Below are positions 51,638 through 63,751 of a DNA stretch of 64,000 nt, piece by piece. A program made the position numbers and the translations under genes. The DNA is from Ilex aquifolium (Eukaryota; Streptophyta; Magnoliopsida; Aquifoliales; Aquifoliaceae): the NCBI GenBank assembly GCA_951799425.1, contig OX637401.1, positions 33,281,780 through 33,345,779 of the forward strand. Reading direction: 5' to 3'. The notes beneath the pieces were generated by a model. The model did no database searches. It saw only the letters and a list, made by a program, of their open reading frames with translations, and had not been told where the DNA came from. Numbering within the stretch: the first letter of the stretch is position 1; each line of letters opens with the position of its first letter.

Positions 51638-53907
51638 GTTATGTCAGAAATACTAAAGAATGGGAAATTACTTTTTTTTCGTAGTGGAGGGGATGGCCAA
51701 CTATACCAAACTTCCATCACCATTTCGAACTTGTTAGAAGATGAATCACCAATTTTGATCTCAATATATTGGTTAGGGTTTCAAGTTCTCATTACAATGC
51801 CGCAAGAGTTAGCTCAATCCGAGTTCGGGAGAAACAGTTATGTCCGATATACTATTTCATTTTAAAGGTGGACTACTTATTACACCAAACTTGCGTTACA
51901 ATAGAGCCCATGCTAGAGGATTTTTCATGACTTTTGATGTGAATAAAATGGTTAGGGATTCAAGAATTCTTTACAATGCAGCAAGAATCATCTTAATCAG
52001 AGACCGGAGTAAAAAGTTATGTCAGAAATACTAAAGAATGGGAAATTACTTTTTTTTCCTAGTGGAGGGGAATGGCCAACTATACCAAACTTCCATCACC
52101 ATTTCGAACTTGTTAGAAGGTGAATCACCAATTTTGATCTCAATATATTGGTTAGGGTTTCAAGTTCTCATTACAATGCCGCAAGAGTTAGCTCAATCCG
52201 AGTTCGGGAGAAAAAGTTATGTCCGATATACTATTTCATTTTAAAGGAGGACTACTTATTACACCAAACTTGCGTTACAATAGAGCCCATGCTAGAGGAT
52301 TTTTCATGACTTTTGATGTGAATAAAATGGTTAGGGATTCAAGAATTCTTTACAATGCAGCAAGAATCATCTTAATCAGAGACCGGAGTAAAAAGTTATG
52401 TCAGAAATACTAAAGAATGGGAAATTACTTTTTTTTCCTAGTGGAGGGGAATGGCCAACTATACCAAACTTCCATCACCATTTCGAACTTGTTAGAAGGT
52501 GAATCACCAATTTTGATCTCAATATATTGGTTAGGGTTTCAAGTTCTCATTACAATGCCGCAAGAGTTAGCTCAATCCGAGTTCGGGAGAAAAAGTTATG
52601 TCCGATATACTATTTCATTTTAAAGGAGGACTACTTATTACACCAAACTTGCGTTACAATAGAGCCCATGCTAGAGGATTTTTCATGACTTTTGATGTGA
52701 TTAAAATGGTTAGGGATTCAAGAATTCTTTACAATGCAGCAAGAATCATCTTAATCAGAGACCGGAGTAAAAAGTTATGTCAGAAATACTAAAGAATGGG
52801 AAATTACTTTTTATTCTTAGTGGAGGGGATGGCCAACTATACCAAACTTTCATCACCATTTCGAACTTGTTAGAAGGTGAATCACCAATTTTGATCTCAA
52901 TATATTGGTTAGGGTTTCAAGTTCTCATTACAATGCCGCAAGAGTTAGCTCAATCCGAGTTCGGGAGAAAAAGTTATGTCCGATATACTATTTCATTTTA
53001 AAGGAGGACTACTTATTACACCAAACTTGCGTTACAATAGAGCCCATGCTAGAGGATTTTTCATGACTTTTGATGTGAATAAAATGGTTAGGGATTCAAG
53101 AATTCTTTACAATGCAGCAAGAATCATCTTATTTAGAGACCGGAGTAAAAAATTATGTCAGAAATACTAAAGAATGGGAAATTACTTTTTTTTCGTAGTG
53201 GAGGGGATGGCCAACTATACCAAACTTCCATCACCATTTCGAACTTGTTAGAAGGTGAATCACCAATTTTGATCTCAATATATTGGTTAGGGTTTCAAGT
53301 TCTCATTACAATGCCGCAAGAGTTAGCTCAATCCGAGTTCGGGAGAAAAAGTTATGTCCGATATACTATTTCATTTTAAAGGAGGACTACTTATTACACC
53401 AAACTTGCGTTACAATAGAGCCCATGCTAGAGGATTTTTCATGACTTTTGATGTGAATAAAATGGTTAGGGATTCAAGAATTCTTTACAATGCAGCAAGA
53501 ATCATCTTAATCAGAGACCGGAGTAAAAAGTTATGTCAGAAATACTAAAGAATGGGAAATTACTTTTTATTCATAGTGGAGGGGATGGCCAACTATACCA
53601 AACTTCCATCACCATTTCGAACTTGTTAGAAGGTGAATCACCAATTTTGATCTCAATATATTGGTTAGGGTTTCAAGTTCTCATTACAATGCCGCAAGAG
53701 TTAGCTCAATCCGAGTTCGGGAGAAAAAGTTATGTCCGATATACTATTTCATTTTAAAGGAGGACTACTTATTACACCAAACTTGCGTTACAATAGAGCC
53801 CATGCTAGAGGATTTTTCATGACTTTTGATGTGAATAAAATGGTTAGGGATTCAAGAATTCTTTACAATGCAGCAAGAATCATCTTATTTAGAGACCGGA
53901 GTAAAAA
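51638..53907 (+). repeat. 6-dimer HOR, gtgattaaa form (2270 bp, 4+2 dimers)
   Basis: B1, B2, B2 with gtgattaaa (~52699), B3 (cttag) with aactttc (~52845) plus A1, then mosaic B1-A2 and B3-A1 (53152-53907). A private aaaattatg sits at ~53149. It is the last well-homogenised unit before the diverged right zone. Confidence 0.87.
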
Positions 53908-55043
53908 GTTATGTCAGAAATACTAAAGAATGGGAAATTACTTTTTTCTCGTAGTGGAGGGGATGGCCAACTATACCAAACTTCCATCACCATTTCGAAC
54001 TTGTTAGAAGGTGAATCACCAATTTTGATCTGAATATATTGGTTAGGGTTTCAAGTTCTCATTACAATGCCGCAAGAGTTAGCTCAATCCGAGTTCGGGA
54101 GAAACAGTTATGTCCGATATACTATTTCATTTTAAAGGTGGACTACTTATTACACCAAACTTGCGTTACAATAGAGCCCATGCTAGAGGATTTTTAATGA
54201 CTTTTGATGTGAATAAAATGGTTAGGGATTCAAGAATTCTTTACAATGCAGCAAGAATCATCTGAATCAGAGACCGGAGTAAAAAGTTATGTCAGAAATA
54301 CTAAAGAATGGGAAATTACTTTTTTTTTCCTAGTGGAGGGGAATGGCCAACTATACCAAACTTCCATCACCATTTCGAACTTGTTAGAAGGTGAATCACC
54401 AATTTTGATCTCAATATATTGGTTAGGGTTTCAAGTTCTCATTTCAATGCCGCAAGAGTTAGCTCAATCCGAGTTCGGGAGAAAAAGTTATGTCCGATAT
54501 ACTATTTCATTTTAAAGGAGGACTACTTATTACACCAAACTTGCGTTACAATAGAGCCCATGCTAGAGGATTTTTCATGACTTTTGATGTGAATAAAATG
54601 GTTAGGGATTCAAGAATTCTTTACAATGCAGCAAGAATCATCTTAATCAGAGACCGGAGTAAAAAGTTATGTCAGAAATACTAAAGAATGGGAAATTACT
54701 TTTTATTCATAGTGGAGGGGATGGCCAACTATACCAAACTTCCATCACCATTTCGAACTTGTTAGAAGGTGAATCACCAATTTTGATCTCAATATATTGG
54801 TTAGGGTTTCAAGTTCTCATTACAATGCCGCAAGAGTTAGCTCAATCCGAGTTCGGGAGAAAAAGTTATGTCCGATATACTATTTCATTTTAAAGGAGGA
54901 CTACTTATTACACCAAACTTGCGTTACAATAGAGCCCATGCTAGAGGATTTTTCATGACTTTTGATGTGAATAAAATGGTTAGGGATTCAAGAATTCTTT
55001 ACAATGCAGCAAGAATCATCTTATTTAGAGACCGGAGTAAAAA
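53908..55043 (+). repeat. 3-dimer block with many private mutations (1136 bp)
   Basis: Private variants crowd here: ttttttctcg (~53943), tctgaatat (~54029), tttttaatgac (~54192), catctgaatc (~54259), a T9 instead of T8 run (~54311-54319) and catttcaatg (~54440). This block begins the more diverged right zone. Confidence 0.85.
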
Positions 55044-57315
55044 GTTATGTCAGAAATACTAAAGAATGGGAAATTACTTTTTTTTCTTAGTGGAGGGGAT
55101 GGCCAACTATACCAAACTTCCATCACCATTTCGAACTTGTTAGAAGATGAATCACCAATTTTGATCTCAATATATTGGTTAGGGTTTCAAGTTCTCATTA
55201 CAATGCCGCAAGAGTTAGCTCAATCCGAGTTCGGGAGAAACAGTTATGTCCGATATACTATTTCATTTTAAAGGTGGACTACTTATTACACCAAACTTGC
55301 GTTACAATAGAGCCCATGCTAGAGGATTTTTCATGACTTTTGATGTGAATAAAATGGTTAGGGATTCAAGAATTCTTTACAATGCAGCAAGAATCATCTT
55401 AATCAGAGACCGGAGTAAAAAGTTATGTCAGAAATACTAAAGAATGGGAAATTACTTTTTTTTCCTAGTGGAGGGGAATGGCCAACTATACCAAACTTCC
55501 ATCACCATTTCGAACTTGTTAGAAGGTGAATCACCAATTTTGATCTCAATATATTGGTTAGGGTTTCAAGTTCTCATTACAATGCCGCAAGAGTTAGCTC
55601 AATCCGAGTTCGGGAGAAAAAGTTATGTCCGATATACTATTTCATTTTAAAGGAGGACTACTTATTACACCAAACTTGCGTTACAATAGAGCCCATGCTA
55701 GAGGATTTTTCATGACTTTTGATGTGAATAAAATGGTTAGGGATTCAAGAATTCTTTACAATGCAGCAAGAATCATCTTAATCAGAGACCGGAGTAAAAA
55801 GTTATGTCAGAAATACTAAAGAATGGGAAATTACTTTTTTTTCCTAGTGGAGGGGAATGGCCAACTATACCAAACTTCCATCACCATTTCGAACTTGTTA
55901 GAAGGTGAATCACCAATTTTGATCTCAATATATTGGTTAGGGTTTCAAGTTCTCATTACAATGCCGCAAGAGTTAGCTCAATCCGAGTTCGGGAGAAAAA
56001 GTTATGTCCGATATACTATTTCATTTTAAAGGAGGACTACTTATTACACCAAACTTGCGTTACAATAGAGCCCATGCTAGAGGATTTTTCATGACTTTTG
56101 ATGTGAATAAAATGGTTAGGGATTCAAGAATTCTTTACAATGCAGCAAGAATCATCTTAATCAGAGACCGGAGTAAAAAGTTATGTCAGAAATACTAAAG
56201 AATGGGAAATTACTTTTTATTCATAGTGGAGGGGATGGCCAACTATACCAAACTTCCATCACCATTTCGAACTTGTTAGAAGGTGAATCACCAATTTTGA
56301 TCTCAATATATTGGTTAGGGTTTCAAGTTCTCATTACAATGCCGCAAGAGTTAGCTCAATCCGAGTTCGGGAGAAAAAGTTATGTCCGATATACTATTTC
56401 ATTTTAAAGGAGGACTACTTATTACACCAAACTTGCGTTACAATAGAGCCCATGCTAGAGGATTTTTCATGACTTTTGATGTGAATAAAATGGTTAGGGA
56501 TTCAAGAATTCTTTACAATGCAGCAAGAATCATCTTAATCAGAGACCGGAGTAAAAAGTTATGTCAGAAATACTAAAGAATGGGAAATTACTTTTTTTTC
56601 CTAGTGGAGGGGAATTGGCAACTATACCAAACTTCCATCACCATTTCGAACTTGTTAGAAGGTGAATCACCAATTTTGATCTCAATATATTGGTTAGGGT
56701 TTCAAGTTCTCATTTCAATGCCGCAAGAGTTAGCTCAATCCGAGTTCGGGAGAAAAAGTTATGTCCGATATACTATTTCATTTTAAAGGTGGACTACTTA
56801 TTACACCAAACTTGCGTTACAATAGAGCCCATGCTAGAGGATTTTTCATGACTTTTGATGTGAATAAAATGGTTAGGGATTCAAGAATTCTTTACAATGC
56901 CGCAAGAATCATCTTAATCAGAGACCGGAGTAAAAAGTTATGTCAGAAATACTAAAGAATGGGAAATTACTTTTTTTTCCTAGTGGAGGGGAATGGCCAA
57001 CTATACCAAACTTCCATCACCATTTCGAACTTGTTAGAAGGTGAATCACCAATTTTGATCTCAATATATTGGTTAGGGTTTCAAGTTCTCATTACAATGC
57101 CGCAAGAGTTAGCTCAATCCGAGTTCGGGAGAAAAAGTTATGTCCGATATACTATTTCATTTTAAAGGTGGACTACTTATTACACCAAACTTGCGTTACA
57201 ATAGACCCCATGCTAGAGGATTTTTCATGACTTTTCATGTGAATAAAATGGTTAGGGATTCAAGAATTCTTTACAATGCCGCAAGAATCATCTTATTTAG
57301 AGACCGGAGTAAAAA
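55044..57315 (+). repeat. 6-dimer block, consensus-like grading into diverged units (2272 bp)
   Basis: The first four dimers follow the 6-dimer HOR (B1 with cttag, B2, B2, B3). The fifth is a B2 with ggaattggcaac (~56610) and catttcaatg (~56711), followed by an A half with gccgcaag (~56899). The last A half has atagacccc (~57202), cttttcatg (~57232) and gccgcaag (~57278). The change from left-type to right-type units falls at about 56558. Confidence 0.82.
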
Positions 57316-59965
57316 GTTATGTCAGAAATACTAAAGAATGGGAAATTACTTTTTTTTCCTAGTGGAGGGGATGGCCAACTATACCAAACTTCCATCACCA
57401 TTTCGAACTTGTTAGAAGATGAATCACCAATTTTGATCTCAATATATTGGTTAGGGTTTCAAGTTCTCATTACAATGCCGCAAGAGTTAGCTCAATCCGA
57501 GTTCGGGAGAAAAAGTTATGTCCGATATACTATTTCATTTTAAAGGAGGACTACTTATTACACCAAACATGCGTTACAATAGAGCCCATGCTAGAGGATT
57601 TTTCATGACTTTTGATGTGAATAAAATGGTTAGGGATTCAAGAATTCTTTACAATGCAGCAAGAATCATCTTATTTAGAGACCGGAGTAAAAAGTTATGT
57701 CAGAAATACTAAAGAATGGGAAATTACTTTTTTTTCATAGTGGAGGGGATGGCCAACTATACCAAACTTCCATCACCATTTCGAACTTGTTAGAAGATGA
57801 ATCACCAATTTTGATCTCAATATATTGGTTAGGGTTTCAAGTTCTCATTACAATGCCGCAAGAGTTAGCTCAATCCGAGTTCGGGAGAAACAGTTATGTC
57901 CGATATAATATTTCATTTTAAAGGTGGACTACTTATTACACCAAACTTGCGTTACAATAGAGACCATGCTAGAGGATTTTTCATGACTTTTGATGTGAAT
58001 AAAATGGTTAGGGATTCAAGAATTCTTTACAATGCAGCAAGAATCATCTTAATCAGAGACCGGAGTAAAAAGTTATGTCAGAAATACTAAAGAATGGGAA
58101 ATTACTTTTTTTTCCTTGTGGAGGGGAATGGCCAACTATACCAAACTTCCATCACCATTTCGAACTTGTTAGAAGGTGAATCACCAATTTTGATCTTAAT
58201 ATATTGGTTAGGGTTTCAAGTTCTCATTACAATGCCGCAAGAGTTAGCTCAATCCGAGTTCGGGAGAAAAAGTTATGTCCGATATACTATTTCATTTTAA
58301 AGGAGGACTACTTATTACACCAAACTTGCGTTACAATAGAGCCCATGCTAGAGGATTTTTCATGACTTTTGATGTGAATAAAATGGTTAGGGATTCAAGA
58401 ATTCTTTACAATGCAGCAAGAATCATCTTATTTAGAGACCGGAGTAAAAAGTTATGTCAGAAATACTAAAGAATGGGAAATTACTTTTTTTTCATAGTGG
58501 AGGGGATGGCCAACTATTCCAAACTTCCATCACCATTTCGAACTTGTTAGAAGATGAATCACCAATTTTGATCTCAATATATTGGTTAGGGTTTCAAGTT
58601 CTCATTACAATGCCGCAAGAGTTAGCTCAATCCGAGTTCGGGAGAAACAGTTATGTCTGATATACTATTTCATTTTAAAGGTGGACTACTTATTACACCA
58701 AACTTGCGTTACAATAGAGCCCATGCTAGAGGATTTTTCATGACTTTTGATGTGAATAAAATGGTTAGGGATTAAAGAATTCTTTACAATGCAGGAAGAA
58801 TCATCTTAATCAGAGACCGGAGTAAAAAGTTATGTCAGAAATACTAAAGAATGGGAAATTACTTTTTTTTCCTAGTGGAGGGGAATGGCCAACTATACCA
58901 TACTTCCATCACCATTTCGAACTTGTTAGAAGGTGAATCACCAATTTTGATCTCCATATATTGGTTAGGGTTTCAAGTTCTCATTACAATGCCGCAAGAG
59001 TTAGCTCAATCCGAGTTCGGGAGAAAAAGTTATGTCCGATATACTATTTCATTTTAAAGGAGGACTACTTATTACACCAAACTTGCGTTACAATAGAGCC
59101 CATGCTAGAGGATTTTTCATGACTTTTGATGTGAATAAAATGGTTAGGGATTCAAGAATTCTTTACAATGCAGCAAAAATCATCTTAATCAGAGACCGGA
59201 GTAAAAAGTTATGTCAGAAATACTAAAGAATGAGAAATTACTTTTTTTTCCTAGTGGAGGGGAATTGGCAACTATACCAAACTTCCATCACCATTTCGAA
59301 CTTGTTAGAAGATGAATCACCAATTGTGATCTGAATATATTGGTTAGGGTTTCAAGTTCTCATTTCAATGCCGCAAGAGTTAGCTCAATCCGAGTTCGGG
59401 AGAAAAAGTTATGTCCGATATACTATTTCATTTCAAAGGTGGACTACTTATTACACCAAACTTGCGTTACAATAGAGCCCATGCTAGAGGATTTTTCATG
59501 ACTTTTGATGTGAACAAAATGGTTAGGGATTCAAGAATTCTTTACAATGCCGAAAGAATCATCTTAATCAGACACCGGAGTAAAAAGTTATGTCAGAAAT
59601 ACTAAAGAATGGGAAATTACTTTTTTTTCCTAGGTGAGGGGAATGGCCAACTATACCAAACTTCCATCACCATTTCGAACTTGTTAGAAGATGAATCACC
59701 AATTTTGATCTCAATATATTGGTTAGGGTTTCAAGTTCTCATTACAATGCCGCAAGAGTTAGCTCAATTCGAGTTCGGGAGAAAAAGTTATGTCCGATAT
59801 ACTATTTCATTTTAAAGGTGGACTACTTATTACACCAAACTTGCGTTACAATAGAGCCCATGCTAGAGGATTTTTCATGACTTTTGATGTGAATAAAATG
59901 GTTAGGGATTCAAGTATTTTTTACAATGCCGCAAGAATCATCTTATTTAGAGACCGGAGTAAAAA
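57316..59965 (+). repeat. Irregular diverged units (7 dimers, 2650 bp)
   Basis: Short A1-closed cassettes of 1, 2 and 4 dimers. Private variants include cctag on a short-form B (~57357), aacatgcg (~57566), gatataata (~57902), agagaccat (~57959), ccttgtgg (~58116), actattcc (~58515), attaaagaat (~58772), ccatactt (~58897), tctccatat (~58952) and aattgtgatctg (~59323). Later units (MscI loss ~59271, catttcaaag ~59430, cctaggtg ~59629) are older or sister versions of the 1893-bp HOR that follows. Confidence 0.82.
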
Positions 59966-61858
59966 GTTATGTCAGAAATACTAAAGAATGGAAAATTACT
60001 TTTTTTTCTTAGTGGAGGGGATGGCCAACTATACCAAACTTCCATCACCATTTCGAACTTGTTAGAAGATGAATCACCAATTTTGATCTCAATATATTGG
60101 TTAGGGTTTCAAGTTCTCATTACAATGCCGCAAGAGTTAGCTCAATCCGAGTTCGGGAGAAACAGTTATGTCTGATATACTATTTCATTTTAAAGGTGGA
60201 CTACTTATTACACCAAACTTGCGTTACAATAGAGCCCATGCTAGAGGATTTTTCATGACTTTTGATGTGAATAAAATGGTTAGGGATTCAAGAATTCTTT
60301 ACAATGCAGCAAGAATCATCTTAATCAGAGACCGGAGTAAAAAGTTATGTCAGAAATACTAAAGAATGGGAAATTACTTTTTTTTCCTAGTGGAGGGGAA
60401 TGGCCAACTATACCAAACTTCCATCACCATTTCGAACTTGTTAGAAGGTGAATCACCAATTTTGATCTTAATATATTGGTTAGGGTTTCATGTTCTCATT
60501 ACAATGCCGCAAGAGTTAGCTCAATCCGAGTTCGGGAGAAAAAGTTATGTCCGATATACTATTTCATTTTAAAGGGGGACTACTTATTACACCAAACTTG
60601 CGTTACAATAGAGCCCATGCTAGAGGATTTTTCATGACTTTTGATGTGAATAAAATGGTTAGGGATTCAAGAATTCTTTACAATGCAGCAAGAATCATCT
60701 TATTTAGAGACCGGAGTAAAAAGTTATGTCAGAAATACTAAAGAATGGGAAATTACTTTTTTTTCATAGTGGAGGGGATGGCCAACTATACCAAACTTCC
60801 ATCACCATTTCGAACTTGTTAGAAGATGAATCACCAATTTTGATCTCAATATATTGGTTAGGGTTTCAAGTTCTCATTACAATGCCGCATGAGTTAGCTC
60901 AATCCGAGTTCGGGAGAAACAGTTATGTCTGATATACTATTTCATTTTAAAGGAGGACTACTTATTACACCAAACTTGCGTTACAATAGAGCCCATGCTG
61001 GAGGATTTTTCATGACTTTTGATGTGAATAAAATGGTTAGGGATTCAAGAATTCTTTACAATGCAGCAAAAATCATCTTAATCAGAGACCGGAGTAAAAA
61101 GTTATGTCAGAAATACTAAAGAATGAGAAATTACTTTTTTTTCCTAGTGGAGGGGAATTGGCAACTATACCAAACTTCCATCACCATTTCGAACTTGTTA
61201 GAAGATGAATCACCAATTTTGATCTCAATATATTGGTTAGGGTTTCAAGTTCTCATTTCAATGCCGCAAGAGTTAGCTCAATCCGAGTTCGGGAGAAAAA
61301 GTTATGTCCGATATACTATTTCATTTCAAAGGTGGACTACTTATTACACCAAACTTGCGTTACAATAGAGCCCATGCTAGAAGATTTTTCATGACTTTTG
61401 ATGTGAACAAAATGGTTAGGGATTCAAGAATTCTTTACAATGCCGCAAGAATCATCTTAATCAGAGACCGGAGTAAAAAGTTATGTCAGAAATACTAAAG
61501 AATGGGAAATTACTTTTTTTTCCTAGGTGAGGGGAATGGCCAACTATGCCAAACTTCCATCACCATTTCGAACTTGTTAGAAGATGAATCACCAATTTTG
61601 ATCTCAATATATTGGTTAGGGTTTCAAGTTCTCATTACAATGCCGCAAGAGTTAGCTCAATCCGAGTTCGGGAGAAAAAGTTATGTCCGATATACTATTT
61701 CATTTTAAAGGTGGACTACTTATTACACCAAACTTGCGTTACAATAGAGCCCATGCTAGAGGATTTTTCATGACTTTTGATGTGAATAAAATGGTTAGGG
61801 ATTCAAGTATTCTTTACAATGCCGCAAGAATCATCTTATTTAGAGACCGGAGTAAAAA
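59966..61858 (+). repeat. Right-zone 5-dimer HOR, copy 1 (1893 bp)
   Basis: Marks in order are a B half with tttcttag, atgtctgat (~60169), gatcttaat (~60466), aaagggggac (~60572), ccgcatgag (~60887), atgctggag (~60996), cagcaaaaatc (~61063), gaatgagaaa (~61120), ggaattggc (~61152), catttcaaag (~61321), gctagaagat (~61375), cctaggtg (~61522) and caagtattc (~61804). Most recur at +1893. Confidence 0.9.
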
Positions 61859-63751
61859 GTTATGTCAGAAATACTAAAGAATGGAAAATTACTTTTTTTT
61901 CTTAGTGGAGGGGATGGCCAACTATACCAAACTTCCATCACCATTTCGAACTTGTTAGAAGATGAATCACCAATTTTGATCTCAATATATTGGTTAGGGT
62001 TTCAAGTTCTCATTTCAATGCCGCAAGAGTTAGCTCAATCCGAGTTCGGGAGAAAAAGTTATGTCCGATATACTATTTCATTTCAAAGGTGGACTACTTA
62101 TTACACCAAACTTGCGTTACAATAGAGCCCATGCTAGAGGATTTTTCATGACTTTTGATGTGAATAAAATGGTTAGGGATTCAAGAATTCTTTACAATGC
62201 AGGAAGAATCATCTTAATCAGAGACCGGAGTAAAAAGTTATGTCAGAAATACTAAAGAATGGGAAATTACTTTTTTTTCCTAGTGGAGGGGAATGGCCAA
62301 CTATACCAAACTTCCATCACCATTTCGAACTTGTTAGAAGGTGAATCACCAATTTTGATCTTAATATATTGGTTAGGGTTTCAAGTTCTCATTACAATGC
62401 CGCAAGAGTTAGCTCAATCCGAGTTCGGGAGAAAAAGTTATGTCCGATATACTATTTCATTTTAAAGGGGGACTACTTATTACACCAAACTTGCGTTACA
62501 ATAGAGCCCATGCTAGAGGATTTTTCATGACTTTTGATGTGAATAAAATGGTTAGGGATTCAAGAATTCTTTACAATGCAGCAAGAATCATCTTATTTAG
62601 AGACCGGAGTAAAAAGTTATGTCAGAAATACTAAAGAATGGGAAATTACTTTTTTTTCATAGTGGAGGGGATGGCCAACTATACCAAACTTCCATCACCA
62701 TTTCGAACTTGTTAGAAGATGAATCACCAATTTTGATCTCAATATATTGGTTAGGGTTTCAAGTTCTCATTACAATGCCGCATGAGTTAGCTCAATCCGA
62801 GTTCGGGAGAAACAGTTATGTCTGATATACTATTTCATTTTAAAGGTGGACTACTTATTACACCAAACTTGCGTTACAATAGAGCCCATGCTGGAGGATT
62901 TTTCATGACTTTTGATGTGAATAAAATGGTTAGGGATTCAAGAATTCTTTACAATGCGGCAAAAATCATCTTAATCAGAGACCGGAGTAAAAAGTTATGT
63001 CAGAAATACTAAAGAATGAGAAATTACTTTTTTTTCCTAGTGGAGGGGAATTGGCAACTATACCAAACTTCCATCACCATTTCGAACTTGTTAGAAGATG
63101 AATCACCAATTTTGATCTCAATATATTGGTTAGGGTTTCAAGTTCTCATTTCAATGCCGCAAGAGTTAGCTCAATCCGAGTTCGGGAGAAAAAGTTATGT
63201 CCGATATACTATTTCATTTCAAAGGTGGACTACTTATTACACCAAACTTGCGTTACAATAGAGCCCATGCTAGAAGATTTTTCATGACTTTTGATGTGAA
63301 CAAAATGGTTAGGGATTCAAGAATTCTTTACAATGCCGCAAGAATCATCTTAATCAGAGACCGGAGTAAAAAGTTATGTCAGAAATACTAAAGAATGGGA
63401 AATTACTTTTTTTTCCTAGGTGAGGGGAATGGCCAACTATACCAAACTTCCATCACCATTTCGAACTTGTTAGAAGATGAATCACCAATTTTGATCTCAA
63501 TATATTGGTTAGGGTTTCAAGTTCTCATTACAATGCCGCAAGAGTTAGCTCAATCCGAGTTCGGGAGAAAAAGTTATGTCCGATATACTATTTCATTTTA
63601 AAGGTGGACTACTTATTACACCAAACTTGCGTTACAATAGAGCCCATGCTAGAGGATTTTTCATGACTTTTGATGTGAATAAAATTGTTAGGGATTCAAG
63701 TATTCTTTACAATGCCGCAAGAATCATCTTATTTAGAGACCGGAGTAAAAA
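61859..63751 (+). repeat. Right-zone 5-dimer HOR, copy 2 (1893 bp)
   Basis: It repeats copy 1 with the same marks (aaagggggac ~62465, ccgcatgag ~62780, atgctggag ~62889, gaatgagaaa ~63013, ggaattggc ~63045, cctaggtg ~63415). It differs by a patch at 62015-62084 copied from another B type and by caggaagaat (~62199) in the next A half. It also has ggtgg near 62846 where copy 1 has ggagg, and a private aaaattgtt (~63682). Confidence 0.9.
62015..62084 (+). repeat. Gene-conversion-like patch inside the 1893-bp HOR
   Basis: In copy 1 (60122-60191) and in the next copy start (63752 onward) this stretch has cattacaatg, aaacag, atgtctgat and ttttaaagg. In copy 2 it has catttcaatg, aaaaag, atgtccgat and tttcaaagg, the same four states as the unit at about 61254-61327. 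All four changes lie within about 70 bp. Confidence 0.75.
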
